Shown: positions 11,091 to 22,161, numbered from the stretch's first letter. The stretch: DNA of 64,000 bases from Panax quinquefolius (GCA_020205615.1 CM035173.1:51712922-51776921), one strand, 5' to 3'. Translations and numbers: made by a program. The notes: generated from the sequence alone by a model not told the origin.

Positions 11091-11189
11091 AAGAATGGAC
11101 TGCATAGTAACTAATTCATGAACGGTCCAGATTGATTTACTTTTAAACAGACGGTTCAGATTTAAAGCAAAATCTTTTAAATAAAATAT

Positions 11190-11460
11190 AATATATTCTA
11201 TTTATAATCTAATAAAATGAATAACTTTATAAAAGTATTTTGTTTTATATAAAAAGATTTTACTATGCAAAACACTATGCAGCACTATGGCAACACTATG
11301 CATAATAAAATATAATATATTCTATTTATAGAATAACTTTATAAAAGTATTCTATTTTATATAAAAAATTTTACTATGCAAAATACTATGCATAATAGAA
11401 TATAATATATTCTATTTATAGAATAACTTTATAAAAGTATTCATTTTATATAAAAAAGCT
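11190..11460 (-). repeat. U3 tandem repeats of LTR F
   Basis: Three diverged copies contain AAAATATAATATATTCTATT, AATAACTTTATAAAAGTATT and ACTATGCATAATA. The same array, in the other orientation, is in LTR D at 34855-35170, so F and D are close subfamilies. Confidence 0.75.
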
Positions 11461-11894
11461 TTTCTGCTTTATTACATTAATAATACTAATAAAACAAAAC
11501 CGAGTGACTTATCACGTAACCATCAATAATCAATCAATACCGTATGCTACTTATGCAACCACGCATTATTCTTGTAATTTTACTACCGAGTAGTTCAACA
11601 AAGATTAACTGTAAAACTTCTTAGTTATTTTCATAAAAATATTTTTATCGCTTTCTCAATCCGATGAATAATTCCGTTAGGGGGTCCACCAATGATTGTG
11701 TCGTCGCATTTAAATATTCCCCGACACAAAGAATATTCCCCAACCAATCGAATATAACATATAACAACTTGCATGCTTTGCAAAATTTATAAATATTACC
11801 CACAACTATAACATTATATCAAATTCACACCATAATATCCAAAAAAATATTTCGAGAAAATTAAATCTTTATTCGTAAAATTTGGGATTTTACA

Positions 11895-13294
11895 AGAAGG
11901 ATGAAGAGTGCGAGAAAATCATGAAGAAGATCACATAAAATGAAGAAGAGTGATTCAAAATGGATAAAGACGGTATTTTGAGATTCGAAGGGAGAGTGTG
12001 GGTGCCAGCGATAACCAAGTTGAGGTAAGAAATTTTGTATGAGGCACACCATACGATATATTCCGTTCATCTAGTAGGCACAAATATGTACCGAGATTTG
12101 ATGCAACATTTTTGGTGGCCCAATCTGAAATGTGAAATCGCGGAATGCGTTAGTAGATGTCTTACTTGTCAACGGGTCAAAGTAGAGCACTAGAGGCCGA
12201 GTGGTCTACTTAAACCGTTGGAAATACCAGAGTGGAAATGGGAACACATTGTGATGGACTTTGTGATAGGACTTCCAGTCACGCAAAAAGGTTTGATGCC
12301 ATTTGGGTTATCGTAGATCGACTAACGAAGATGACTCATTTTCTACTGATTAATATCCGATATAATTTAAATCAGTTAGCGAGCCTATACGGAAAGGAAA
12401 TTGTTTCATGACATGGAGTGCCGGTGTCGATTGTCTTCGATCGAGATCCGTGCTTCACGTCCAAATTCTAGAAAAGCTTGCAAGAGAGGATGGGAACACA
12501 GCTGAGGTTGAGTACTGCTTATCATCCGCAGACAAATGAACAAAGTGAGCGAATGATACAAACGCTGGAGGACATGCTTAGAACTTACGTGATGGACTTC
12601 AAATGAAATTGGGACGATCACCTACCCCTAGTGGAATTTGCATATAACAATTGTTACCATGCAAGTATCGGCATGCCACCGTACGAAGCTCTTTACGGGA
12701 GAAAATGTCGAATGACATTATGTTGGGATGAAGTCGGAGAACGAAAGATGTTAGGACCAGAATTAGTTCAACAAACAGCCGACATAGTGATGACGTTAAG
12801 AGCCAGACTGATAGCTGCACAAGATCGCCAGAAGAAATACGCAGATTTACATCGTCAAGACCGCAACTTTGAAGTCGAAAGTTACGCTTTCTTAAAAGTA
12901 TCTCCCTGGAAGGGAAAAATACGATTCGACAAGAAGAGAAAATTGAGGTTTGAGGTTCATAGGACCATTCGAGATATTGAAACGAGTGGGCAAAGTGGCA
13001 TACAAAGTTGTGTTACCACCTGAGTTAGAGCACATCCACAATGTGTTTCACATCTCCGTGTTGCGACTGTATAAGCCTGACTACAAATACGTGATTTCCT
13101 ACGAGTCCATTCAAGTGGAAAAGAATATGGCGTATGAAGAAATTCATGTCCAAATATTAGATAGGAAAGAGAAGACATTAAGAAATAAAGTTATATCTTC
13201 TGTAAAAGTACTTTGGCGAAACCACGACGCCGAGGAGGTCACATGGGAATTAGAAGATAGGATGGAGAGGGACTATCCCCATCTATTTGTGTAA
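11895..13294 (+). pseudogene. Integrase and chromodomain-like tail of element A
   Basis: After a few broken codons the frame gives DGILRFEGRVWVPAITKL, then the HHCC zinc-binding module (YEAHHTIYSVHLVGTNMYRD ... CVSRCLTCQRVK), then the catalytic core: [13 protein letters not shown] (first Asp), VFDRDPCFTS (second Asp) and [10 protein letters not shown] (Glu). The C-terminal part reads LPLVEFAYNNCYHASIGMPP, YGRKC and HNVFHISVLR, and ends with VKVLWRNHDAEEVTWELE and YPHLF, the chromodomain-like tail of Del/Tekay chromoviruses. Stops at LR-TAA-EIL, SKF-TAG-KSL and DFK-TGA-NWD, plus frameshifts (about 12295 and 12945), inactivate it. TAA at 13292 closes the polyprotein. Confidence 0.9.
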
Positions 13295-13325
13295 CCTTGT
13301 ACCAATTCCGAGGATGGAATTTTTA

Positions 13326-13339
13326 TAATGGGGGGATGA
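13326..13339 (+). other. Polypurine tract of element A
   Basis: ATAATGGGGGGATGA lies between the pol stop and the 3' LTR start TGTAAGAACCG. This is the expected plus-strand primer site. Confidence 0.75.
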
Positions 13340-14226
13340 TGTAAGAACCGTGAATTTCATGAATAAATATTTATTCTGATATAATAAGAAAATGAATATT
13401 TATTTTAATATAAATATTGATGTGTTGTGAGATGAGTAATTCAAATTAAATTTATAAGAATTGAAAAAAATATGGAGTTTATGATAAGCTCGAAGAATGC
13501 CTTGTGTGGCATGATAATGAGAATTATGATGATTTAATTAATTAAAGAAGGAATTAATAAGTGAATGATTAATTAATAATATATTGTTAATTAATTGTTA
13601 TTATGAGTAATAGCATATTAATGAATAAATAATTGATTAATATTATAAGATTAATGTTTGTTCAATAAATTGCTAAGTGTAACGATAGGTAATCCCATAT
13701 TATATAGTAACTACATCTATATAATATAAAGTATTGTGTGACATTGTGATATGACTATGTAATATAGGAACTATATGGTAAAAGGAAGTAAATCACATGA
13801 ACTACATGGACCCATGTGAATACATGTTATATGTACATTGTGCAATATTAAATCAAACTATATTATATAGAGTGTAGTGTGACAGTGCAAGAGACTACAT
13901 AATATGAAAACTATATAGTAAGATTAATAAAATGTGTAAGTTATACAAATGATGTCTATATGACCATGTAATATGTATAGTGCATTAATGTATATTTTAT
14001 GGAATATCAACTTAGACTGTGTGAATAATTGAAATAATAAGGTTTATGATAATGTGGTGTGTCACTACTCAATTAAATCATAATTTGGCATTATAGAAAT
14101 TTACATTGATTATATATTGATGTGTATACATGTACCCCAATTTGCTACCATGTAGTATGGTTATATTATTAAAGTCCATATGTGTACCCATATGAATTTA
14201 ATCCCTAGGTGAATAAATATACATTG
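13340..14226 (+). mobile_element. 3' LTR of element A, first part
   Basis: It begins TGTAAGAACCGTGAATTTC just after the polypurine tract and is AT-rich with no ORF. It contains loosely repeated segments around CTATATAATATAAAGTATTG and CACATGAACTACATGGA. Solo LTR G splits it at 14226/17242. The matching 5' LTR start lies left of the window, so LTR identity cannot be judged. Confidence 0.8.
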
Positions 14227-15229
14227 TGTGACGCCCCCAAAATAGGTATACATCACCCATCGTGAGTCGCCAAATACATGGTACATAAATCAAATACAAA
14301 CTTAATTATACAACTGTCGGGTAATATACGACAAAACATAGCTGAGAATTTAAAAAAGAATATTGCCTTCTAGACAATATCCACTCTCAATGGAGTCCTT
14401 ATTACACTTATTATCACACTATTTCACAGAATAGTGAGGACTACTACAACCACTTATCCTGGACCATCACTCCATTCCCCGACTCGTCCCAGCTATATTC
14501 TCATTTCCTGAAGAGAACAGTGAAAGAAAATGGCGAGCTCAACTAGCCCAGTAAGAAATATTATGACTAAGATAATGCAGAATAAATTATCCTTAGCCTT
14601 TAATAGTATAACAACTGATAGAATATAATAGACAACAAGTTTTAGATCAACAACTGTAGTGGAATAAGCAATCCATTAGAAGAGTCAAGTAGAGCATGAT
14701 ATCTACTGTCTTCTATGATTTAAAAAGTTTTTCATCAAATTTATCGTTGAGACTCAGCTTAATAAATAAACCACATCATCTAATCATCCTTGCACTACGG
14801 GCCAAGGATATTCATGTAATCACCAATGGTCATGATTATACCGAATAATCTCTGGTCATTATCATACCAACAACTGTCCATCAATGCACTACGGGCCAAT
14901 GAGGACTTTTACCACATCATTTGTAACATTACGTGTCATGATTATACCGAATGATCCCTGGTCATAATCATACCAATCAACAGTCCATCTATGCACGTAA
15001 GCCAAAGATGACTTTCATCACAATATAAGCATGAGGATGATGACAATGATATAAGCATTAATCAAACGATATCAAATCAAACTAAATCAAGGATAAATAT
15101 TAAAGACTTTAAATTTATCCAGAGTTTAAAAATATCCAAATTGTCAACATGATACTACTTTGTAGAGTAAAATTCAAGAATAATATTCATGTACCAAAAA
15201 TAATTTGGACAAAAAAGAAATATATTTTT

Positions 15230-15490
15230 CGGGTAAATAGTAGCCCGTAAATAGTACCCTATGAATAGTACTTCGGGAATAGTACCTCGTGAATAGTACC
15301 CCAACATGAAAAGTACCCAAAATACCCGAGTGAATAATATTTGGGTGAATAGTAACCCATGAATAGTAACTCATGAATAGTACTCTAGCATGAAAAGTGT
15401 CCCGAATACCCGAGTAAATAATATTTGAGTGAATAGTAACCGGGTGAATAGTAACTTGTAAATAGTAACTCATGAATAGTATTCCGTCAT
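15230..15490 (-). repeat. Minisatellite of GAATAGTA units in LTR G
   Basis: About a dozen short units of the type TGAATAGTAACCC / TGAATAGTACTCT alternate with GAAAAGTACCC and AATACCCGAGT. Short traces of the same unit occur in C (32880-32930, 52600-52650). Confidence 0.75.
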
Positions 15491-16038
15491 GAAAAGATCA
15501 ATAATTATCAAGAAAGCTCAGAATAATATTTCTATGAAAAGATACTGGATGAAGCGCAAATATCAAGGATATTCTACTAATTTCAAAGAGTATAGAAGCC
15601 AAAACTTCAACAAAATGAGTATAGAATTCAAAATCTAAAATGAAATAATATTACTTAAATACTATAGAGTATGGAAGAAAATATTATTTCAAGCAAATAT
15701 TGAACAAAAATAACATCCCTTACAACTGTTGAATCGAAAATAATATTCCAACGAATATTTAACGAAGATAATATTCCTACGAATATTGAATCTAAGATAA
15801 TATTCTTTATGAATATTGAATCTAAAATAATATTCATATGAATATGAAAAATAATATCTCTTCGTAATATGAAATAAATAATACCCTTATCTCAAAAAAA
15901 GAAGATCGGATATCTTTGTAGTAGTGAAATAGCGATCGCTTTCTTTTATTTCTCTATAGCTTCTCTCTATATAGTTTCTCTCTATAATTGCTCTTGTGAG
16001 TCTTAGTGAATTAGTGAGAATGAAGGAAGAATGAACTT

Positions 16039-16048
16039 CTATTTATAG
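16039..16048 (-). promoter_or_regulatory. TATA box of LTR G
   Basis: CTATAAATAG on the minus strand with a CTCTCTATATAG-type pyrimidine-rich stretch downstream (15955-15985). Confidence 0.6.
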
Positions 16049-16579
16049 GAAAATATTGTTTTGATAATTGCACGTTTTGGGGCTCAAAATATTACAAAGA
16101 TATAATACCTTCATCTTTTCCTTCATTTTTTAATTTAGTTCGCAAGTATTATCAAACTTGCACCACCTCCCTAATAGTACATCATGTGAATCAATAGTTC
16201 AATCATGTGAATCAATAGTTCTATACATGTGAAAATATGAATTACAAAGATAAGACCTCCATCTATACCTCCATTTTTAACTTAGTCATGCAAGTATTAT
16301 CAATTTTGCACCACCTCCCCTAATAGTACATGAATGTGAATCAATAGTACACACATGTGAACAAATAGTATAAGCATGTGAATTAATAACAATTAATTGC
16401 TCATTTATCCGATTAATTACCCGATTGGTCAATATAACTTCCAGACATCAATTATTATCGAACTAAATGTTGATTTCCACTAACACTAATAATCCCAACA
16501 TAATGGAACTATCAATTTCATCTTTAATCAACATGAACTTATTCATCATTAATATTATAACTCATAATATTTAACAACC

Positions 16580-16680
16580 AAGTCGTTCCCAGGAAAGAGG
16601 GGGACTTTCCGATAAGGATTTCTCCTTATTGGCGTATAATTAGGTGACCAAACCTCTCCTTGACAGAACTTCTAGACATT
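16580..16680 (-). promoter_or_regulatory. Conserved U3 block with hairpin, LTR G
   Basis: This ~100-bp block (AAAGAGGGGGACTTTCC, then ATAAGGATTTCTCCTTAT, then TTAGGTGACCAAACCTCTCC) is far better conserved than its surroundings. It recurs in B (23163-23260), M (28920-29020) and both LTRs of C (33855-33960, 53605-53715). ATAAGGA and TCCTTAT form a stem with a TTTC loop. Placement upstream of the TATA box suggests an enhancer-like or structural element; that is inference. Confidence 0.55.
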
Positions 16681-17535
16681 GTTAATATTGCAAATAATAA
16701 TATGAATAACTTTGTCATCTCAATTATTGATTTAATAATATAACATATTATACGTAGATGATCTTTGTGATAATAATTGAATCAATAATATGAGAGATAT
16801 GATCGTGATTATCGAATTATCAGAAGCAATAATTGAGTATAACTAAGTGACTTCTTATGTAAGCATCAATAATCAATACCGCATTGTGCTACTATGCAAC
16901 CACGCAGTATTCTTTGTACTTTTACTTTACTAATGGGTAGTTCAACACTTTAACGTAAAAACTTTCACCGTTATTTTTATAAAATGATAATTACATCATT
17001 TTCTAACTACGACAATACTTCCATTGTGGGGTCCACCAATGATTGTGCCATTGTACGAATATTCCCGATAAAAAGAATATTCCCCGACCAATCGAATATT
17101 ATATAACCACTTGCTTACTTTGCAAAATTTATAAATATTACCCACAACTATAACATTATATCATATCCACACCATAATATTCAAAAATATATTTCGAGAG
17201 AAATTAATCTTTATTCATAAAAGTTGGGGTCTTACACATTGTGTAGTAGTACATGATATAAAACTGAGTATTGTTAATTAGCTATTTTTCAAGATGCTGA
17301 GTATTGGGATTATCCCATAGTCATTGGCCTTCTCTCCCTCACGTGCATAGGCCATTGGCCTAAGTTACCCTTTATCATCCTTGCAAGCTATTAGGCATTC
17401 AACTGATGAAGTAGGGAGTGGCTTCAATAGTGATGGGGAGACTATTTTATAAAATCCTTGTTGCCCACCATCTTCTTCTTCTTTCCAATGGTCTAGAACT
17501 ATAGGACAATGGCTTTATTTACGTTTTTGATTGCC

Positions 17536-17544
17536 TATAAATTG
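17536..17544 (+). promoter_or_regulatory. Possible TATA box of element A 3' LTR
   Basis: TATAAATTG is followed about 60 bp later by a GAGAGAGTGAG stretch. Its position is comparable to TATA boxes in the other LTRs. Confidence 0.35.
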
Positions 17545-17875
17545 AAGCTATTCCCTTCTATATTCACTGCTAAAATTTTCTGAGAAGGACATTAGAGAGA
17601 GTGAGTTGCTAATTGAGAGAATATAAATAGTGTATTGAGGAGTTCCTTTCAAGCTTTTAGAGGTATTAAATCATGTCTTATGTCCATAATTTTCAAATTT
17701 ATAATTTCTGTGACTATGCTAGAATCCTTATGAATTGACTTGGAAGTTGTTAACATGTTATTAGTTAATTTTTATCCACGTTTAAAGACAATGCGATAGT
17801 ATTCAAGCATGTTAACCGAGTAATATTGGAAATGGAATTGGAAGCTCTGTTATTGCAGAAGCTCTTCTGGCTGGA

Positions 17876-17896
17876 ACCGGAGTGGCGCGACCACGC
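17876..17896 (+). repeat. GC-rich inverted repeat
   Basis: AGTGGCG and CGCCACT flank a six-base centre CGACCA, inside AT-rich LTR sequence. Related CGCCACTCC and GTGGCGC words recur near 18860, 19840, 19910 and 19960. Confidence 0.5.
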
Positions 17897-19693
17897 CACT
17901 CCCCTAATAAAACAGTATGCGCTATACGCCTTTCTATAGTAACCATTTGATGAGTTTTTATGCCTTCTGATGTAGGAAGCATGCTAGTATGAATTCATTA
18001 TGACTATTTATGCCCCTCATATGCTGACATAAGTGACCTTGCACGTACCACTTACCATAGCATGGGTTCCAAAGGGAACTTGAGTTTCAAAGTACAAACT
18101 CAATGAGCCATGTATACTTTAAATTCTAAACTTGAAAACATGCTATCATAATCTGATTACATATATACATAAACATGAAAGCATGAAAACATGATATAGA
18201 ATATGTGGACTTATCTTGCATGCTTGAATAAGTTTTGATGACCTAATAATGGAAACTTAAAGTTTCAAATACGAACTTGATAAACTATATACATTTTGAG
18301 TTACAAACTTGTGAGCATGATTATGTGGTCTAGTTATGTATATATGAAAGTATGATGTATAGTAAGTGAAGTAGCGTTGCATGATTGGTTGGTTAACATG
18401 AGATTTTCAAAAGAAACCTTAAGAGTTTGGAAACTAATTTTGTCAATAACTACATTACAAGTATTTTGAAATTTGACCATCACGTTAGGGTGTGTTATGC
18501 CTATAGACATGAATGTCTAGCTAGTTATATGCGTTGTAAACTAGTTGAGCATGGATTAGGACAAGTCTAAATGATGTAGAACTTCATAACTTGAAATACA
18601 TGACTAAACTAACGTAAAATGTATAGTTGAGACTTATTGACTGCATAACATATGTATAACGGCTAAATGTAAGAGACTTTGTTAATTGAACACTTAAAGC
18701 CTTGATTAAATAAGAATGGATAACGACCTATGTTAAAGATAAGATGTATGGTCGAACTTAGTTATCAACATCCTGACATGTGTGTTTTGCATGATTCTTC
18801 ATATATGTGCAAGTCGGGTTACGTTAGGATTCTGCGGGAACAACCATGTCTTGGTCTGAATTAGGAGCAACACGACCGCGCCACTCCTTAGTGTAAACCA
18901 AGCGTAGTCGCGCCAATATGCAAAATGGACAAAGTCTGTTTAATAATAACCTGAACTTAATGCATGCTTGTATTATTATCTTAATCTGCAATACATGCTT
19001 AGTGGTATGTCCAGATGTCAATGAGCATACTAGCAATAGAATCATAGGTTTGATAAGTAATTACAAACTTTCAAATGTTGAGTCACCTATGATTACAAAC
19101 TATGATTATCAAGTAATGATTAGGAACCATGTTATTTGATTCATAATGTCTTACAAACTGATTTTGTGTTATGTGTATGTAAAGTACGTAATGACTTGCG
19201 TATAGGATTATACGGTTAAGTTAGAATCGTATGTGTATGATAAACTTACATATCAAGTTTGTGTATCAGATGTAAGTAACTAATGAATATCCTATATATG
19301 TAATTATGTTATAATAGGGTTTGAAAAGTATCGATAAGCTAAAGGTCGATAAAGTACGCTTAAGGAAAGTTTTTTAACATACACGACTTGAATATTGTGC
19401 AAGTATCCTAACCTATGCATTTACTTTATACAAGAAATCTATGATTACACAAGTTTCCTATCTTACACAACTTTGAATTTGTGCAAGTACTCGAACCCTA
19501 CTCTTTATTGAGCAATACTTGAACTAGTTCTACAAGGGTATGAATTTAATTTTCATCTCTTTTCATCTAATTAATAATTGCGCATAAAGGATGATCCGAG
19601 TAATTGGTTTGTAAAATTTTAAACTCTGATTTTTACGCTTTCGCTTTAATTTGATACAATTTGATTGTGTTCATAAATATTAAAACCTAACAG

Positions 19694-19706
19694 TGGTATC
19701 AGAGCC
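19694..19706 (+). other. Primer-binding site of LARD-like element H
   Basis: TGGTATCAGAGCC follows the LTR end ...AACCTAACA by one base. The arrangement LTR-ACA-G-TGGTATCAGAGCC is typical of Copia-type and derived non-autonomous plant elements. Confidence 0.8.
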
Positions 19707-19994
19707 AAACCTTTATGTGAGTTATTAATTGTTCACGTTCGATATGTGTTTAGAACAAAATTTTTGGGAATAATTATTGGTATAAAATCATGTTTTGGAG
19801 AAAAACTACATAATTCGCCAACTGGAAAAACAAACTCTGCCCAGTGGCGCTGCAGCACCTGCCTAAGACATATTGGCAGTGTCGGATCAGGATTTTGAAA
19901 AACCGGAGCTGGCGCCACAGAGTCTGATGCTAGTTCACTAGCGGCGCTGTTGCAGTGCCACTCCCTAGGAAAAAATTTATTTATTTTTATTTGA

Positions 19995-20485
19995 ATATTA
20001 ATTAAGATAAAAGGTTTATTTTAATTAAAATTGGATACACTGTTTTTTCCGTAATTCTAAATTAGAAATAAAGGAGTTTATTTTGACTTGAAATTGGATT
20101 CCACGTTCGTTTGAATAAAAGAGTTTATTCATTCCACGTTCGTTTTGAATAAATAGTTTATTCCATATTTCTTATATTTCTTAGAATAAAAGAGTTTATT
20201 CATATATGAAATTTAATTCCATGTTTCCTAAAATTAAAGGTGTTTAATTTTAATAAGGAATATGATTCAACATATTTTATTTTTCCAATAATTTTAAGTT
20301 AAAATAAAGGAGTTTATTTTGTACTTAAAATTGGATTCCTATTAATTAAAATAAAGGAGTTTATTTTGATTGGGAATTTGATTAAAAATAAAGGAGTTTA
20401 TTTTTAATCAAAATTGATAAAATAAAATAAAGAAATTTATTATGATTTAAATTTTGATTAAAATAAAGGAGTTTATTTTTGTTTC
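19995..20485 (+). repeat. Array of hairpins with a constant apex and variable arms (element H leader)
   Basis: At least nine short perfect inverted repeats sit around a GGAG/AGAG/GGTG/AGG/TAG apex: AAATAAA-GGAG-TTTATTT (20066-20083), GAATAAA-AGAG-TTTATTC (20113-20130, 20184-20201), GAATAAA-TAG-TTTATTC (20147-20163), AAATTAAA-GGTG-TTTAATTT (20231-20250), AAAATAAA-GGAG-TTTATTTT (20301-20320, 20348-20367). The best has 16-bp perfect arms (20377-20392 with 20397-20412). Arms change between units but stay complementary, as expected of selected or copied fold-back structures. Confidence 0.8.
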
Positions 20486-21066
20486 AAAATTAGATTTTAA
20501 TAAATTTTAAATTTCCCATTAAATTGATATCAATGCATATATGGATTTAACTTATTATTCATGAGATGAATATTATTTATTGATGTATATGATGATGTGT
20601 ATGACAATAAATGGGGTTGATTATGAACTATTGACCAATGTGATTGGATTTTATTTTAGTTAGATGCGTGAATGTATGAGTTTTTATTAAACGGGGTCTG
20701 CGTACCTCGTCTTCTCTAATTTTTCTTAATGTAAATTCTATCTCTCTCCTATGTACTTCCCCTTGACTACTGATCAAGGTTTCTATTTATTTTAATTATT
20801 TTGAAGAATTGGAGATCAAGGAGCGCTTGAAGACCCATTTGTAATGGAACTTGAGTTTAAATGTAATAATTAAGTTTAAATTTTATTCTTGCACCCTAGG
20901 TTTTACCTTATGGTTCACTTGATGGCTCTAGTGATCCAAACTAGAATAAGATCCATAATCAATCCGGGTAATATAGTATTCTATAGGGACAATTACATAT
21001 TCTATTACATTTTTAAAAATAATTACATAAAAAGAGTACAAATAAAATAATTACAAAAAGAGTGAT

Positions 21067-21489
21067 ATGCAATATTTAATTACAAAAAAAGTGCAATCTT
21101 ATCCCTTTAATTATGCACACAATTACCATCTCTCCCACAATTTTCTCCCCATCTCTCCCACGATTTTCTCCCACTCCATTTCATTTTCCTTCTTCCCTCC
21201 TCCTCCACCTCCTCCTCCTCCTCCTCTGTCCCACCCTCTCCGCCTCACTTCTCCGCCTCCTTCTCACGCCTCCGCCTCCGCCTCCGCCTCCCCTCCTCCC
21301 ACTCCCCTCCCACCCCCTCCCTCCTCCCGCCTCCTCCTCCCTCCTCCCTCCTCCTCCATCCCCTCCCTTCCATCCTCCCTTTCTCCTCCCCTCCTCTCCC
21401 CCCCTTCTCCTCCTCACGCCCACTTCCACTTCCAAGCTCATTCTCCACTCTCCACCCCAGAACCAAACAAATATACGTTGGTAATCTAA
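21067..21489 (+). other. Pyrimidine-rich tract with a 140-codon Pro/Ser-rich open frame in the MULE
   Basis: Between about 21180 and 21440 the plus strand is almost only C and T with CCTCCG/CCTCCT runs, in sharp contrast to the AT-rich surroundings. Two frames are open (140 and 123 codons), coding runs of Pro and Ser or Pro and Leu; the minus strand gives Gly/Arg/Glu-rich frames. Such low-complexity frames stay open by composition alone, so a real protein is not supported. The tract could be a captured GC-rich gene fragment (Pack-MULE style) or an expanded simple repeat. Confidence 0.35.
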
Positions 21490-21499
21490 CAAATGTAGT

Positions 21500-21715
21500 T
21501 GGTAGCCAACATTCCGATAAGGTAACCAATTCAATTTTATTTGATTACCTATTTATTTTGAATGTGATGCGTTGGTAACCAAACTTCATACAAATGGTTA
21601 CCAAACTTTTCAATAAAGTAACTAATTCAATTTTATTTGATTACCATTTTATTTTAAATGTGATGCAATTGGTAGCCAAACTTCAGATAAAGGTAAACAT
21701 TTTAATTTTTGTTGG
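21500..21715 (+). repeat. Tandem ~96-bp repeats inside the MULE
   Basis: Two and a part units contain CAATTCAATTTTATTTGATT and GAATGTGATGC / AAATGTGATGC followed by TTGGTA(A/G)CCAAACTTC. GGTAACC and GGTTACC words make each unit partly self-complementary. Confidence 0.75.
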
Positions 21716-22120
21716 TAACCAAATCGTCAAAAAATTCGAATAAGAACTCCTATGATGGGCCATGGCATGGCCATGATATAGTGGCCATGAATGTATTTAC
21801 TACGATTTATATATAGCTACCAGCAGGAGGCTGGGGAGGAGGATGATGTACAATAACTTCTTCATAATTTTTTTTTTTAATTTCCTCATTTTGATTTGAA
21901 TTTTGAATTATGGATTTGAAATTGTTGTTAGAGACAAGATTTGAATTTGAATTTGAATTATTAGTTATCCTTGATTTTAGGTTTCTTTATTAATGTGAAT
22001 TGTACTATTTTGTAATAATTACATTCTTTTGTAATTATTTAGTTGATGCACTTTTCTTGTAATTACTTTTTATTTGTTGTATACTTATGTAAAGGACCCT
22101 ATTCTATATGTGCATGCTTA

Positions 22121-22123
<3 letters not shown>

Positions 22124-22161
<38 letters not shown>

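Larger units (their letters stand above)
9089..11894 (-). mobile_element. 5' LTR of element F (reversed, within element A)
   Basis: It runs from TGTGACGCCCCC (complement of the LTR end) to ...TTTTACA (complement of the TGTAAAATCCC start), 2806 bp. Read in the element's direction it has a U3 with three ~110-bp repeats (11190-11460), a TATA box (11081-11090), an array of hairpin-forming repeats (10140-10840), the U5 tandem repeat (9600-9930) and the terminal segment. AGAAG follows at the right edge; the left flank is lost in the rearrangement at 8600, so no TSD can be confirmed. Only the 5' LTR, leader and the start of gag of F remain. Confidence 0.85.
14227..17236 (-). mobile_element. Solo LTR G in the 3' LTR of element A
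   Basis: It starts TGTGACGCCCCC and ends GGTCTTACA, both correct reversed termini, and is flanked by a perfect 5-bp duplication CATTG (14222-14226 and 17237-17241). The 3010 bp hold no internal domain, so it is a solo LTR left by LTR-LTR recombination. In the element's direction it shows a U3 block at 16580-16680, a TATA box (16039-16048), minisatellite-like GTGAATAGTA repeats (15230-15490) and the U5 repeat (14770-15010). Confidence 0.92.
17242..19692 (+). mobile_element. Remainder of element A 3' LTR and LTR of LARD-like element H (boundary not resolved)
   Basis: The left part continues the LTR split by G. TATAAATTG at 17536 with GAGAGAGTGAG downstream looks like its promoter. The right part ends AAAACCTAACA followed by a PBS, so it is the end of another LTR. 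The A-type terminus (GGGGGCGTCACA) is not found, so A's LTR is cut by H. I could not locate the H LTR start. GC-rich islands with GTGGCG/CGCCACT at about 17880 and 18865 stand out. No gene is supported; the open frames here have no coding character. Confidence 0.55.
20986..22099. mobile_element. Non-autonomous Mutator-like element (MULE) in element H
   Basis: A 1114-bp insert is flanked by a perfect 9-bp duplication TATTCTATA (20977-20985 and 22100-22108). Element I has the same site uninterrupted near 63926, which proves both ends. The termini are imperfect inverted repeats: GGGACAATTACATA on the left and GGGTCCTTTACATA as complement of the right. Inner similarity continues (AATTACAAAAAAAGTGCA at 21079 versus AATTACAAGAAAAGTGCA from the right end). 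A 9-bp duplication is the Mutator hallmark. No transposase is present. Inside are a C-rich tract (21180-21440) and two ~96-bp repeats (21500-21700). Confidence 0.88.

Noticed and set aside
18918..19139. 73-codon frame upstream of the H PBS
   Set aside because: It lies in non-coding LTR sequence without a counterpart in element I and without coding character.
21181..21534. Gly/Arg-rich minus-strand open frames of 117 and 94 codons
   Set aside because: They are low-complexity shadows of the pyrimidine-rich tract in the MULE.
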